From Pseudomonas antarctica (GTDB taxonomy: Bacteria; Pseudomonadota; Gammaproteobacteria; Pseudomonadales; Pseudomonadaceae): DNA of 64,000 bases. Below, one piece after another: positions 29,927 through 39,161 of the stretch (position 1 is the first letter of the stretch; the number at the start of each line of letters is the position of its first letter). The stretch spans positions 1,550,001 to 1,614,000 of the forward strand of contig NZ_CP015600.1 in NCBI RefSeq assembly GCF_001647715.1, written 5' to 3'. The notes beneath the pieces are model-generated. The model was not told the origin of the DNA and did not search any database. It was given only the letters and a program-made list of their open reading frames with translations. Both the position numbers and the translations under genes were made by a program.

Positions 29927-29959
29927 AAAAAAACCCCGCTTTTAAGGGCGGGGTTTTTT
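29927..29959. terminator. Bidirectional intrinsic terminator between rpoS and the cold-shock gene
   Basis: CCCCGC (29934-29939) pairs with GCGGGG (29948-29953). Seven A precede it and six T follow, so U-tracts form in both directions. It serves rpoS on the plus strand and the cold-shock gene on the minus strand, which stops 18 bp away. Confidence 0.9.
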
Positions 29960-29977
29960 CGACTAAGTCAGTACAAG

Positions 29978-30187
29978 TTAGATAACTTGAACTTCTTCAG
30001 CTTGCATGCCTTTCTGACCGCGGGTAGCGATGAAAGAAACCTGTTGGCCTTCTTTCAGGCTTTTGAAGCCGTCGGATTGGATAGCTTTGAAGTGAACGAA
30101 CAGGTCGTCACCGGATTGTGGAGTGATGAAGCCGAAGCCTTTTTCATCGTTGAACCACTTAACGGTACCAGTTTGGCGATTAGACAT
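29978..30187 (-). CDS. Cold-shock domain protein (CspA family)
   Basis: This 69-residue single CSD protein binds RNA/ssDNA, with RNP1-like KGFGFIT and RNP2-like LFVHF. It begins [20 protein letters not shown] and matches the Pseudomonas CapA/CapB/Csp type. It may be a cold-inducible RNA chaperone or a constitutive member; sequence alone does not decide. A strong AAGGAG site (minus strand, near 30200) precedes the start. It converges on rpoS, where P. aeruginosa has rsmZ-fdxA. Confidence 0.95.
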   Translation of the reverse strand: MSNRQTGTVKWFNDEKGFGFITPQSGDDLFVHFKAIQSDGFKSLKEGQQVSFIATRGQKGMQAEEVQVI

Positions 30188-30505
30188 GGTGTATCTCCTT
30201 GGACAAAGTTAACTGCGACTCAGGAAAAGCCCTGGCCGAGACTGAGTGCAAAGAGCAGGAAAAATTCTTGGAGATGGTTGGATCGAAATTCAACATATCG
30301 TGTAGAGATTCTCAGTGACACAAGCAGCACAGTGGCGCCACCTTAACCCTTTTTCAGGAACGTGCCAATGGTATTTCCGAAGGTTTCTCTATTTTCGTGA
30401 CTGGCGGTGGTATTTACAGTCATCAATCGCTGCAGCGCGGGCCCCGGCCCGACGGGCTGTGCCCTATAGCAGGCAGTGCATTCATCAAGAAAAAACCCAC
30501 GCCCT
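30188..30505. other. Intergenic region between divergent csp and dcd
   Basis: The 388-bp gap has no supportable ORF. The left part is the leader and promoter zone of the cold-shock gene on the minus strand; it is AT-richer, as expected of long csp leaders, but I could not place a convincing promoter. The centre contains a short GC palindrome (GGGCCCCGGCCCGACGGGC, about 30438-30457). The right part carries the dcd promoter. Confidence 0.5.
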
Positions 30506-30534
30506 TTGAACCCCACGGCTGGCCCCGGTAAGAT
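30506..30534 (+). promoter_or_regulatory. Candidate sigma-70 promoter of dcd
   Basis: TTGAAC (30506-30511) and TAAGAT (30529-30534) are separated by exactly 17 bases. Transcription would start near 30541, about 36 bases before the dcd ATG, with AGGA (30565-30568) as ribosome site. Confidence 0.55.
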
Positions 30535-30576
30535 GCCCAACAGAATTTTTCCACCTCGCTATTCAGGACACCCGCC

Positions 30577-31143
30577 ATGAGCATCAAATCGGACAAGTGG
30601 ATTCGCCGCATGGCGCAAGAGCACGGCATGATCGAACCCTTCGTTGAACGCCAGATCCGTGGCGAAGGCGCGGCTCCCGTGATTTCCTACGGTGTATCCA
30701 GCTACGGCTACGACGTACGCTGCGCCGATGAATTCAAGGTGTTCACCAACATCAACTCCGCCATCGTCGATCCGAAAAACTTCGACGAAAAGAGCTTCGT
30801 CGACGTCAAGAGTGACGTGTGCATCATTCCGCCAAACTCCTTTGCCCTGGCGCGCACCGTGGAATTCTTCCGTATTCCCCGTGACGTGCTCACCATCTGC
30901 CTGGGTAAAAGCACCTACGCGCGCTGCGGCATCATCGTTAACGTGACGCCGCTTGAGCCAGAGTGGGAAGGCCATGTGACCCTGGAGTTTTCCAATACCA
31001 CCACGTTGCCAGCCAAGATCTACGCCAACGAAGGCGTGGCGCAGATGCTGTTCCTGCAGTCCGACGAAGCCTGTGAAGTGTCCTATAAAGACCGCGCCGG
31101 CAAGTATCAGGGCCAGCGTGGCGTTACTCTCCCACGCGCTTGA
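30577..31143 (+). CDS. dcd: dCTP deaminase
   Basis: Dcd deaminates dCTP to dUTP, supplying dUMP for thymidylate synthesis. The 188-residue trimeric enzyme has [40 protein letters not shown] and the C-terminal [11 protein letters not shown] loop. Length equals the family norm. It appears to be a single-gene unit with its own promoter. Confidence 0.97.
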   Translation: MSIKSDKWIRRMAQEHGMIEPFVERQIRGEGAAPVISYGVSSYGYDVRCADEFKVFTNINSAIVDPKNFDEKSFVDVKSDVCIIPPNSFALARTVEFFRIPRDVLTICLGKSTYARCGIIVNVTPLEPEWEGHVTLEFSNTTTLPAKIYANEGVAQMLFLQSDEACEVSYKDRAGKYQGQRGVTLPRA

Positions 31144-31205
31144 TCGAAAGGTCTTACACGTAAAGGGAATTAGTCCGCGGGAATTGACTCTATTGGGTGT
31201 ACTGC

Positions 31206-31230
31206 CTCGGTGCGTGCAAAACGCACCGAG
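31206..31230 (+). promoter_or_regulatory. Hairpin just upstream of the small proline-rich gene
   Basis: CTCGGTGCG (31206-31214) pairs perfectly with CGCACCGAG (31222-31230) across a 7-base loop. It ends 8 bases before the GAGGAG ribosome site of the next gene and has no T-run. It may be a leader element, or the 3' end of a weak dcd terminator. Confidence 0.5.
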
Positions 31231-31250
31231 CCACGCTTGAGGAGTACTTT

Positions 31251-31451
31251 ATGAAGATTGACCCGCGTATCAGCGCTGAACTCGCCCGGCTTGAACCCAA
31301 CCAGATTGGTGTTTTGGCCTGGTCCCTGATGGCCGACCCTGCGTATGCGGGCGGCATCCCTGGTCAACCAGACGAAGATTGGCCCCAGCAGCCCACCGAG
31401 CCCGGTGAGCCGACGCTTCCGGATGAGCCGCCACCCGCGCCTGTCGCCTGA
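31251..31451 (+). CDS. Small acidic proline-rich protein, unknown function
   Basis: This 66-residue product begins MKIDPRISAELARLEPNQIGVLAWSLMADPAYAGG and then has a Pro/Glu-rich tail (EPGEPTLPDEPPPAPVA). The N-terminal half looks helical; there is no signal peptide or membrane segment. A strong GAGGAG precedes ATG 31251, which favours a real gene. I do not recognise a family. The tail suggests a disordered or surface-interaction segment. Confidence 0.7.
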   Translation: MKIDPRISAELARLEPNQIGVLAWSLMADPAYAGGIPGQPDEDWPQQPTEPGEPTLPDEPPPAPVA

Positions 31452-31481
31452 TTCGTCAGGGCAAGGGACATGGCCGGCACG

Positions 31482-32129
31482 TCAGCGCACCGGCCAGACG
31501 TCCTCATCGCCGATCACAAAGATCTGTTGATCCATGCTCTGTTCCACTGCAAAGCCACCTGTAAAGGCGCCAAACGCCGGCAGCAAGCTGATACGCGAGC
31601 CGATCTGAAAGCACGGCAGCCGTAGACTCTGGCGGCCTTTGCCACGCAACCGATACATCGGATGCACATGCCCCGCCAGTACATGGTGGCTGGCGTGGGC
31701 GTCCGGCTCATGCTGCAACGCAAACGGCCCCATCAGCAGCGGCTCGGGAACCACCTCAATCCTCAAGTCGGCAGGCGGGTCGCCTGCGCGTTTATCGTGA
31801 TTGCCACGAATCAAGGTCAGGCTCAGGTCGCGATTGCACGCTCGCCAGGCTCTCAAGGCGCTCAGGGTGCCGCTGGCGTGAGAGCCGGGGCCGTGCAGGA
31901 AGTCCCCGAGAAAGATCACTTGCTCGCAGGGCAAGGCCGACAACAGCCGGTCCAGGCGTTGAAGGTTTTCCGAGGTGGTGCCCTGTGGCACCGGCTGCCC
32001 CAGGCTGCGATAGGCCGACGCTTTGCCAAAATGCGCATCGGCAATCAGCAGGCACTGGCGAGCAGGCCAGTACAGCGCCTTCTCAGCCAGCAACCACACG
32101 TCCTCACCCTCAAGCATCACTGAGTACAC
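31482..32129 (-). CDS. pdeM: Ligase-associated metallophosphoesterase (PdeM type)
   Basis: The 215-residue calcineurin-like phosphoesterase has the two-metal motifs DAHFGKA, GDFLHG, RGNHD and GHVHP in order. It is the nuclease/phosphoesterase member of a bacterial DNA repair gene set with an Lhr-type helicase, an ATP-dependent ligase and an MBL exonuclease. It starts 2 bp after the helicase stops, at GTG 32129; an ATG four codons in (32117) is also possible. Family data suggest DNA end processing; the true substrate is not shown by sequence. Confidence 0.88.
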   Translation of the reverse strand: MYSVMLEGEDVWLLAEKALYWPARQCLLIADAHFGKASAYRSLGQPVPQGTTSENLQRLDRLLSALPCEQVIFLGDFLHGPGSHASGTLSALRAWRACNRDLSLTLIRGNHDKRAGDPPADLRIEVVPEPLLMGPFALQHEPDAHASHHVLAGHVHPMYRLRGKGRQSLRLPCFQIGSRISLLPAFGAFTGGFAVEQSMDQQIFVIGDEDVWPVR

Positions 32130-32131
32130 CC

Positions 32132-34612
32132 TTAGCGCTCCCCGTTATCCGCGACTTTTTCCAGGTCCCTGACCATCCGCGCAATGCGCTCGGACAGCTT
32201 TTCCGAACTCATACTTTCGCGCATCCGCTCAACCAGCAGTGGGAAGGCCAACGGTGTAGGCCGTTCGATCACATGCAGGTCCAGCTTCAGCGCCACCAGA
32301 TGGCGCAGAGTGTCTTCCAGGCGACGAATATCCAACTCGTCCCGCAGGACTTCTTCCCCGGCCTGGGCCAGCAGCAGATTCTGCGGGTCATATTGCTTGA
32401 ACACTTCATAGAACAAGCCGCTGGACGCCTGCACCTGACGGGTGCTTTTCGGCGCGCCGGGGTAGCCGGCAAACACCAGCCCGGCGATGCGTGCGATTTC
32501 GCGAAAGCGGCGCAGGGCCAGTTCACCCGCGTTTAGGCTGGCCGCTACATCCAACAACAAGTTCGCCGGACTCAGCAGCGCCTCGTTCAGTAAACGAGGC
32601 CAATCCACCGGCGTGGCACTCAACAGTTCCAGCCCGTAATCATTCACGGCAATCGAAAAGGTCACCGGCTGCAGTTGGCTGACCCGCCACGCCAACAAAC
32701 TCGCCACCCCCAGATGCACCTGGCGCCCCGCAAACGGGTAGAGAAACAGGTGCCAGCCCTCCCGCGATTTCAGGGCTTCGGCCAGTAAGTGCTCGCGCGT
32801 TGGCAGGCCCGACCAGCGCAACTGGGTTTGCAGTAACGGTTGCACCGCCCGCATCTCCGGGCCGTCATAACGCCCGTGCGCGGCGGCATCAAAACGCTCA
32901 ACCACCGCTTGGGCCAACTCATTGGAGAGCGGCATGCGCCCGCCATTCCAGCGCGGCACGGCAGCTTTTTTCGCGGTGCTGCGTCGCACATAGGCGGTCA
33001 TGTTTTCCACCCGCACCAGCTCCAGCAAACGCCCGGCAAACAGAAAACCATCACCGGGTTTGAGCCGGGCGATAAAGCCTTCCTCGACACTGCCCAGGTT
33101 CTTGCCGCCACCGCCCTTGCTCCAGAATTTCAGCTGAATACTCGCGTCGCTGACGATAGTGCCCACGCTCATGCGGTGACGGCGCGCCAGGCGGGCATCC
33201 GGGACACGCCAGATACCCTGTTCGTCGGGCTCCACACGGCGATAATCCGGGTAGGCAGTCAGTGACAGGCCACCATGGCGCACAAACCCCAGCGCCCAGG
33301 CCCAATCAGCGTCTGTGAGGTCGCGATACGCCCAGGCACCGCGCACCTCCGCCAGCAGCGCCTGGGGGGTAAAACCACCGCCTAGGGCCATGCTCACCAA
33401 GTGTTGTACGAGCACATCCAAAGGTTTGTAAGGCGATTCTCGGGCTTCGATGCGCCGCTGGGCAATCGCATCCTGGGCGGCGGCGGCTTCCACCAGTTCG
33501 AGGCTGTGGGTTGGCACCAGCGTCACCCGTGACGGCCGTCCCGGCGCATGCCCCGAGCGCCCGGCGCGCTGCATCAAGCGCGCCACACCTTTGGCCGAGC
33601 CGATCTGCAGCACCCGCTCAACCGGCAGGAAATCCACGCCCAGGTCCAGGCTGGAAGTACACACCACCGCTTTGAGCTGGCCGTCCTTCAAGGCCCGTTC
33701 CACCCAGTCACGCGTCTCCCGGGACAGCGAGCCATGGTGCAGGGCAATCACGCCGGCCCAATCCGGACGCGCTTCCAGCAACGCCTGGTACCAAATCTCC
33801 GACTGCGCCCGCGTATTGGTAAACACCAGGCAACTGCTGCTGGTATCCACTTCGGCCACGACCTGCGGCAACATTTTCAAACCGATATGCCCGGCCCAGG
33901 GGAAACGCTCAGCGATGGGCGGCAAGAGGGTGTCGACCTTCAGCTCTTTCGCCGTTTGCCCCTGCACATTGATGCCGCCGCCTTGTGGGACCAGGACCTC
34001 CAATGCGTGGGCCTGATTACCCAGCGTTGCCGAAATCCCCCACACCACGAGTTCCGGATGCCAGCGCCGCAAACGCGCCAACGCCAGTTGCAGTTGTACG
34101 CCGCGTTTATTGCCGATCAGTTCATGCCACTCATCCACGATCACCATGCGCAGGTGCGCCAGGCTCGTCTCACTGTCGGCACGGGCCAGCATCAACGTAA
34201 GGCTTTCCGGTGTGGTGACCAGCGCGGTGGGCTGGCGACGAGTCTGACGTGCGCGTTCGCTGCTGCTGGTGTCGCCGGTGCGCAGGCCGACGCTCCAGGG
34301 AATCTGCAAGGCCGCAAGCGGCGCTTCCAGGGCGCGTGCAGTGTCGGCGGCCAATGCGCGCATGGGCGTGATCCACAACACCGTGAGCGGCTCAGCAGGC
34401 GCTTTGCGTTTGCCGGTGGTGGGCGGGCGAGTGATGGCGAAACGATTGAGGGCGGCAAACCACAGTGCATAGGTTTTACCCGCGCCGGTGCTGGCATGCA
34501 GCAACCCCGATTGGCCCTCTTTGACCGCTGCCCATACGGCCTTTTGAAAGGCGAACGGCTTCCAGCCCTTGGCGGCAAACCATTGTTTTGCGAAGTCGAC
34601 GGGTTTTGCCAT
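32132..34612 (-). CDS. Ligase-associated DEXH-box DNA helicase (Lhr-core type)
   Basis: The 826-residue SF2 helicase has the Walker A motif [11 protein letters not shown], the DEXH box DEWHE, motif III SATLGN and motif [14 protein letters not shown] winged-helix and Lhr-specific C-terminal region follows. Lhr-core enzymes are ssDNA-dependent ATPases that unwind DNA in the 3'-5' direction. I chose ATG 34612 ([11 protein letters not shown]) over an in-frame TTG 11 codons upstream; no strong ribosome site marks either. It is coupled to pdeM. The ligase and exonuclease partners lie 4.6 kb upstream, beyond the ABC operon. Confidence 0.9.
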   Translation of the reverse strand: MAKPVDFAKQWFAAKGWKPFAFQKAVWAAVKEGQSGLLHASTGAGKTYALWFAALNRFAITRPPTTGKRKAPAEPLTVLWITPMRALAADTARALEAPLAALQIPWSVGLRTGDTSSSERARQTRRQPTALVTTPESLTLMLARADSETSLAHLRMVIVDEWHELIGNKRGVQLQLALARLRRWHPELVVWGISATLGNQAHALEVLVPQGGGINVQGQTAKELKVDTLLPPIAERFPWAGHIGLKMLPQVVAEVDTSSSCLVFTNTRAQSEIWYQALLEARPDWAGVIALHHGSLSRETRDWVERALKDGQLKAVVCTSSLDLGVDFLPVERVLQIGSAKGVARLMQRAGRSGHAPGRPSRVTLVPTHSLELVEAAAAQDAIAQRRIEARESPYKPLDVLVQHLVSMALGGGFTPQALLAEVRGAWAYRDLTDADWAWALGFVRHGGLSLTAYPDYRRVEPDEQGIWRVPDARLARRHRMSVGTIVSDASIQLKFWSKGGGGKNLGSVEEGFIARLKPGDGFLFAGRLLELVRVENMTAYVRRSTAKKAAVPRWNGGRMPLSNELAQAVVERFDAAAHGRYDGPEMRAVQPLLQTQLRWSGLPTREHLLAEALKSREGWHLFLYPFAGRQVHLGVASLLAWRVSQLQPVTFSIAVNDYGLELLSATPVDWPRLLNEALLSPANLLLDVAASLNAGELALRRFREIARIAGLVFAGYPGAPKSTRQVQASSGLFYEVFKQYDPQNLLLAQAGEEVLRDELDIRRLEDTLRHLVALKLDLHVIERPTPLAFPLLVERMRESMSSEKLSERIARMVRDLEKVADNGER

Positions 34613-34669
34613 AGGGCGGCTGACGCTCTGGAGGTTCTCTTTCAAAGACCCTCCAGGCGCCGCAAAGGT

Positions 34670-35434
34670 TTACTTCAAATTACCGCTCAAAAACTGCTGC
34701 AGGCGCTCACTCTTCGGGTTGCCCAGCACATCCTCGGGCGTGCCTTGCTCTTCCACCAGGCCCTTGTGCAGGAACAGCACCTGGCTCGACACCTTGCGGG
34801 CAAAGCTCATTTCGTGGGTGACCATGATCATGGTGCGGCCTTCCTCGGCCAGCCCCTGAATCACTTTAAGCACTTCACCCACGAGCTCCGGGTCGAGGGC
34901 CGAGGTGGGTTCGTCGAACAGCATCACCTCAGGTTCCATGGCCAGAGCGCGGGCGATGGCCACACGTTGCTGCTGGCCACCGGACAGGAACGCCGGGTAT
35001 TGATCGGCCACGCGCGCCGGCAAACCCACCTTGTCCAGGTAGCGACGGGCGCGGTCTTCGGCGTCCTTCTTGCTGCAACCCAGCACCCGGCGCGGGGCCA
35101 TGGTGATGTTTTCCAGCACGCTCATGTGGCTCCACAAGTTGAAATGCTGGAACACCATCGCCAGCCGTGTGCGCAGGCGTTGCAGTTCGGCGTCGTCGGC
35201 CACGCGCATGCCGTGGCGGTCGCTGACCATGCGGATCTGCTGGCCGTCGAGGGTCATCGCGCCGTCGTTGGGGGTTTCCAGAAAGTTGATGCAGCGCAAA
35301 AAGGTGCTTTTGCCCGAGCCACTGGCGCCGATCAGGCTGATCACGTCACCGGTCTTGGCCTTGAGCGAAACACCTTTGAGCACTTCATTGTCGCCATAGC
35401 TTTTATGCAGGCCTTCAACGGTCAATTTGTACAT
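34670..35434 (-). CDS. ABC transporter ATP-binding protein, basic amino acid type (AotP/HisP-like)
   Basis: The 254-residue ATPase has Walker [11 protein letters not shown]-loop [11 protein letters not shown], signature [15 protein letters not shown], Walker [14 protein letters not shown] and H-loop TVMVTHE-like [20 protein letters not shown] is typical of HisP/AotP ATPases for arginine, ornithine or histidine. I chose ATG 35434 ([14 protein letters not shown]). It is last in a five-gene operon ordered as in aotJQMOP, but no argR follows. Confidence 0.93.
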   Translation of the reverse strand: MYKLTVEGLHKSYGDNEVLKGVSLKAKTGDVISLIGASGSGKSTFLRCINFLETPNDGAMTLDGQQIRMVSDRHGMRVADDAELQRLRTRLAMVFQHFNLWSHMSVLENITMAPRRVLGCSKKDAEDRARRYLDKVGLPARVADQYPAFLSGGQQQRVAIARALAMEPEVMLFDEPTSALDPELVGEVLKVIQGLAEEGRTMIMVTHEMSFARKVSSQVLFLHKGLVEEQGTPEDVLGNPKSERLQQFLSGNLK

Positions 35435-35447
35435 GGGGCGTGCATCC

Positions 35448-36566
35448 TCAAGGCGAAAGTAGGTAGCCGCTGCGGTAGGCCTCATGGCCTGCGACATGGC
35501 TGATCACCATCCCGGCAGTGGCCATGCGCCGCAGCGAACGGGCGTAAAGCAGGCCGGCGTTTTTGCAGTGCACGGGCGTTACGCGGTCAGTAATAGGGTC
35601 GATGATTTCAGCGATCAGTTGCCCAGCCTCCAGGTATTCACCGGGCAGGGCGCAGAACACCAGCAAGCCGCCGACAGGCGTAGTAACCGGCTCGACACCC
35701 GCCAGCGGGGTGGCCGGGTAGGGCAGGTCGGGCAATGGCGCTGCTTCGCCGGCAATGGCGCCGAAGTGAATCAAATAGTCGATGATCGCCTGGCAATCGA
35801 GGCTGGCCAGGCCGTGGTTGACGTCGCCTTGGCCGCGCAGTTCGACGGTCACCGAAAAGCTGCCCATGGGGATCGGGAAGCGCTCGCCGAAGCGCTGCTG
35901 CAACTGCCACCACACCAGGGTGAAACACTCATCAAAAGACTGTCCGCCGGAATCGGTGGCGAGCAAGTTGGCTTCCGAGCCGATATAGCGTGCCAATGGC
36001 TCCACCTGCGGCCAGGCGTCGGGTGTGGTGTACAGGTGCGCCACGGCTTCGAAGTCGCAATGCAGGTCCAGCACCATGTCAGCGTCGCAGGCCAGGCGTT
36101 GCAGCACCAGGCGTTGGGATTGCAACTGGGTTTCGGCGGTGTGCGCCGCAAGGGCCAGGCTCAGTGCGTCGCGAATGAGTTCGACGTTGTGCTTGGGATC
36201 CTCTCCCAGCAGGTCTTCGACCTGATTACCAACCTCGTCGCTGAGGTCGACAAACAGGCGATTGAAGTTCTGCCCGCTTTCCAGCTCGTAGCGACCCAGT
36301 GGAATGTCCATCAACACCTGTTCCAGGCCCACCGGGTTAGCGATGGGCACCAGCACGATTTCGCTGCGCAAACGCCCGGCCGCCGCCAGTTTCGCCAGGC
36401 ACGCCTTGAGGTGCCAGGCCACCAGCATGCCCGGCAGTTCATCGGCATGCAGCGATGACTGGATGTAGACCTTGCCTTCAGCCTGTTCCGGGCCGAAGTG
36501 GAAACTGTGAATCTGCCGCGCCGTACCTGGCACCGGCGCGATCAGTTCGTGTACCTGATGACGCAT
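35448..36566 (-). CDS. Succinylglutamate desuccinylase/aspartoacylase-family protein (AotO-like)
   Basis: The 372-residue product belongs to the AstE/AspA zinc carboxypeptidase-like superfamily. SLHADELPGM holds the His/Glu metal pair and DLHCDFEA a further His. In P. aeruginosa a protein of this family, AotO, lies within the arginine/ornithine transport operon and its role is not settled. Its place between permease and ATPase genes (9 bp after one, 13 bp before the other) suggests it processes an imported acylated or amide-linked amino acid. That role is inference. Confidence 0.85.
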   Translation of the reverse strand: MRHQVHELIAPVPGTARQIHSFHFGPEQAEGKVYIQSSLHADELPGMLVAWHLKACLAKLAAAGRLRSEIVLVPIANPVGLEQVLMDIPLGRYELESGQNFNRLFVDLSDEVGNQVEDLLGEDPKHNVELIRDALSLALAAHTAETQLQSQRLVLQRLACDADMVLDLHCDFEAVAHLYTTPDAWPQVEPLARYIGSEANLLATDSGGQSFDECFTLVWWQLQQRFGERFPIPMGSFSVTVELRGQGDVNHGLASLDCQAIIDYLIHFGAIAGEAAPLPDLPYPATPLAGVEPVTTPVGGLLVFCALPGEYLEAGQLIAEIIDPITDRVTPVHCKNAGLLYARSLRRMATAGMVISHVAGHEAYRSGYLLSP

Positions 36567-36575
36567 GAATGCTCC

Positions 36576-37286
36576 TTAGTCGCTCGGCCCGAGGAAGGCC
36601 AGCCAGCGGCGCTCTGCCAAACGAAACAGACCGACCAGGGCGAAGGTTACGGTCAGGTAGATCAGCGCAGCGATACCGAATGATTGAAAGGTCATGTAGG
36701 TGGCCGAGTTTGCGTCCCGGGCAACCTTGAGAATGTCCGGCACCGTCGCGGTAAAGGCCACCGTGGTCGAGTGCAGCATCAGGATCACTTCATTGCTGTA
36801 GTACGGCAATGAGCGGCGCAGGGCCGACGGCATGATCACATAGGCATACAGCTTCCAGCCGCTCAGGCCATAGGCCTTGGCCGCTTCGACTTCACCGTGG
36901 GCCATGCTGCGGATCGACCCGGCGAAAATCTCGGTGGTGTAGGCGCAGGTGTTGAGTGCGAACGCCAGGATGGTGCAGTTCATCGCATCGCGAAAGAACG
37001 CATCCAGCACCGGCTGTGCCCGCACTGCGGCAATGCTGTAGATCCCGGTGTAGCAGATCAGCAGTTGGATATAGAGCGGCGTGCCACGAAACAGGTAGGT
37101 GTAGAACTGCACCGGCCAGCGAATAGAGCGTTTGCGCGACACGCGGGCGATGGACAGCGGGATCGACACCAGAAAACCAAAGACCAGCGATGCGCTGAGC
37201 AGCCACATGGTCATCGCCAGCCCGGTGATGTGCTGGCCGTCGCTATAAAGGAAAGGGCGCCAGTATTGCTGCAGAAGTTCGATCAT
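36576..37286 (-). CDS. Polar amino acid ABC transporter permease (AotM/HisM-like)
   Basis: The 236-residue inner-membrane permease has about five membrane helices. The EAA loop EVEAAKAYGLSGWKLYAYVIMPSALRRSLP contacts the ATPase. FRGTPLYIQLLICY is typical of the HisM/AotM branch. It overlaps the preceding permease by four bases (ATGA) and would pair with it as a heterodimer. Confidence 0.93.
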   Translation of the reverse strand: MIELLQQYWRPFLYSDGQHITGLAMTMWLLSASLVFGFLVSIPLSIARVSRKRSIRWPVQFYTYLFRGTPLYIQLLICYTGIYSIAAVRAQPVLDAFFRDAMNCTILAFALNTCAYTTEIFAGSIRSMAHGEVEAAKAYGLSGWKLYAYVIMPSALRRSLPYYSNEVILMLHSTTVAFTATVPDILKVARDANSATYMTFQSFGIAALIYLTVTFALVGLFRLAERRWLAFLGPSD

Positions 37287-38011
37287 CGCACGGCCTCCCG
37301 GGACCCAGCGGAGTAGCGGCGCTCAAGCCAGCGAAGGACGACGTTGGATGCGCTGGTGATCAACAGATAAATCAGCGCGGCGAGCACCAGGAAATAGAAC
37401 AGTTGATAGGTGCTCTTGCCCGCATCCTGGGCGGCCTTGACCAGGTCCGCCAGGCCGATGATCGACACCAGCGCCGTGGCCTTGAGCATCACGCACCAGT
37501 TGTTGTTAATGCCCGGCAAGGCAAAGCGCATCATCTGCGGGAAGGTCACGAAGCGGAACCGCTGCCCGCGAGTAAGCCCATAGGCAGTCGCCGCTTCGAG
37601 CTGGCCACGTGGCACCGCGAGGATTGCGCCGCGAAAGGTCTCGGTGAAATAGGCACCGTAGATGAAGCCCAGGGTGATAACCCCGGCGCTGAATGGGTCA
37701 ATTTCGATGTAGTCCCATTCCATGAAGTCAGTAAAACCGGTCAGCCAGATTTGCAGGCTGTAGAAAATCAGCAACATCAGCACCAGGTCGGGCACGCCGC
37801 GAATCAAGGTGGTGTAGAGCTGGGCGGGGATGCGGATCAGGCTGACGCTGGACAGTTTCGCGCTGGCGCCGATCAGGCCCAGCAGGACGCTGACGGCCAG
37901 GGAGGCGACCGACAGTTTCACGGTCATCCACGTACCTTGCAGCAACAGCGGGCCGAACCCCTTCAAACTGAAGGCACTCAGCCCCAGGGTTTGCAAAAGA
38001 TCTTCAAACAT
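37283..38011 (-). CDS. Polar amino acid ABC transporter permease (AotQ/HisQ-like)
   Basis: The 242-residue permease has hydrophobic helices throughout, the EAA loop QLEAATAYGLTRGQRFRFVTFPQMMRFALPG, and LIRGVPDLVLMLLIFYS typical of the HisQ branch. It follows the binding-protein gene after a terminator-like hairpin and overlaps its partner permease. Confidence 0.93.
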   Translation of the reverse strand: MFEDLLQTLGLSAFSLKGFGPLLLQGTWMTVKLSVASLAVSVLLGLIGASAKLSSVSLIRIPAQLYTTLIRGVPDLVLMLLIFYSLQIWLTGFTDFMEWDYIEIDPFSAGVITLGFIYGAYFTETFRGAILAVPRGQLEAATAYGLTRGQRFRFVTFPQMMRFALPGINNNWCVMLKATALVSIIGLADLVKAAQDAGKSTYQLFYFLVLAALIYLLITSASNVVLRWLERRYSAGSREAVR

Positions 38012-38032
38012 GAATTCAGGACCTATGGCGAT

Positions 38033-38063
38033 AAAAAAGCGCCCACCTGAAACAGGTGGGCGC
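38033..38063 (-). terminator. Intercistronic terminator/attenuator after the binding-protein gene
   Basis: On the minus strand GCGCCCACCTG and CAGGTGGGCGC form a perfect 11-bp stem (38063-38053 with 38049-38039) with a 3-base loop, followed by six T. It lies 7 bp after the binding-protein stop and before the permease genes. It would give excess binding protein over permeases and protect the upstream message. Confidence 0.85.
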
Positions 38064-38070
38064 CGGGGTG

Positions 38071-38850
38071 TTATTTACCGCTGTACAGGTTCAGATCGCC
38101 GAAGTGTTTCTTCTGGATGGTGGCGTAGGTGCCATCATCGTGTAACGCTTTGATACCTTTATCGAGCAGGGCCTTGAGGTCTTTGTTACCTTTTTTGATA
38201 CCGACCGCAGTTTTGGCTGGCAGCAGTGGGTCGTCGATGGCCTTGCTGACTTCGTAGTCAGCGCCCGCTGGCGACTTCAAAAAGCCCAGTTCGGCTTGCA
38301 GCATGTCCTGCACCGAAGCGTCGAGACGGCCGGAAGTCAGGTCGGCGTACACCTGGTCCTGGTTGGCGTAAGCCTTGGTGGTTACACCGGCTTTATCCAG
38401 TACGGCCTTGGCGTAGGCTTCCTGGATGGTGCCTTGCTCGTAACCCACGGATTTGCCCTTGAGCGACTCAGGGGTGGAGTAGTTCGCGCCTTTCTTGAAC
38501 ACCAACGAAGTCGGGCCGGAGAACAGCTCGCTGGAGAAGTCGATCGCCTTTTCACGGGCTTCGGTCACGGTCATCGAGGAAATCACGCCGTCGAACTTGT
38601 TGGCGTTGAGGCCTGGAATCATGCCGTCAAAGTCACTTTCGACCCACTTGCACTTGACCTTCAGCTCGGCGCAGATCGCATTGCCTAGGTCGATATCGAA
38701 GCCTACCAGGCTGCCGTCAGCGGCCTTGGATTCGAACGGCGCATAGGAAGGATCGACACCAAAACGCAATTCCTTGTATTCCTTGGCTGTAGCAACACCA
38801 GCAGCCATGCACAGAGCCAGTGCAGAAAGGGTCAGCAATGCTTTTTTCAT
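38071..38850 (-). CDS. Basic amino acid ABC transporter periplasmic binding protein (AotJ/HisJ/ArgT-like)
   Basis: The 259-residue product has a signal peptide (MKKALLTLSALALCMAAGVATA) and a family 3 solute-binding fold: LRFGVDPSYAPFESK, LVGFDIDLGNAIC, WVESDFDGMIPGL and ISSMTVTEAREK. These fit the arginine/ornithine/histidine branch; the ligand cannot be fixed from sequence. I chose ATG 38850, the signal-peptide start. It is first in the operon and separated from the permeases by a strong hairpin. Confidence 0.92.
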   Translation of the reverse strand: MKKALLTLSALALCMAAGVATAKEYKELRFGVDPSYAPFESKAADGSLVGFDIDLGNAICAELKVKCKWVESDFDGMIPGLNANKFDGVISSMTVTEAREKAIDFSSELFSGPTSLVFKKGANYSTPESLKGKSVGYEQGTIQEAYAKAVLDKAGVTTKAYANQDQVYADLTSGRLDASVQDMLQAELGFLKSPAGADYEVSKAIDDPLLPAKTAVGIKKGNKDLKALLDKGIKALHDDGTYATIQKKHFGDLNLYSGK

Positions 38851-38948
38851 TATGTAATCCCTGGAAACCAAGATAAGCGCTTGTGGCGCGTTTATGACTG
38901 TTACTGAACGGTGTCAGACGGATCACAAGTAGCAATTTCTGCACCATA

Positions 38949-38970
38949 GTTCCGAATGTCGTTCCGAATG
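38949..38970. promoter_or_regulatory. Direct repeat GTTCCGAATG x2 upstream of the ABC operon
   Basis: GTTCCGAATG occurs at 38949-38958 and 38961-38970, a 12-base period, about 100 bp before the binding-protein start. Perfect 10-base tandem copies in a promoter region suggest an operator. The protein that would bind is unknown. Confidence 0.45.
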
Positions 38971-39069
38971 ATCGTTTTAAAAGGAAGGACGAGGGAGTTC
39001 TGAGTGTAGGAGATGCCCGAAAACGGGCATTGATTTTTCAGTGCACCATTTCGAGGCGTCCGAGGATAA

Positions 39070-39161
39070 AAATGTCGGAGCAGGCTTGCCTGCGATGGCG
39101 GTGGGTCAGCTAAATCCTCTTCAGTTGACCCACTGCCATCGCAGGCAAGCCCGGCTCCCAC
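39070..39161. repeat. Palindromic repeat (REP pair) after the ligase gene
   Basis: AATGTCGGAGCAGGCTTGCC and TGCGATGGC (from 39071) face GCCATCGCAGGCAAGCC and CGGCTCCCACG, with inner GTGGGTCA/TGACCCAC pairing. It is a single long-stem unit, with the GGAG ends outermost, at the 3' end of the ligase message. Confidence 0.85.

Noticed and set aside
29744..29977. RsmZ-like regulatory RNA after rpoS
   Set aside because: The interval is a nested GTGGGAG palindrome and a terminator. The regularly spaced GGA hairpin loops of RsmZ are not there.
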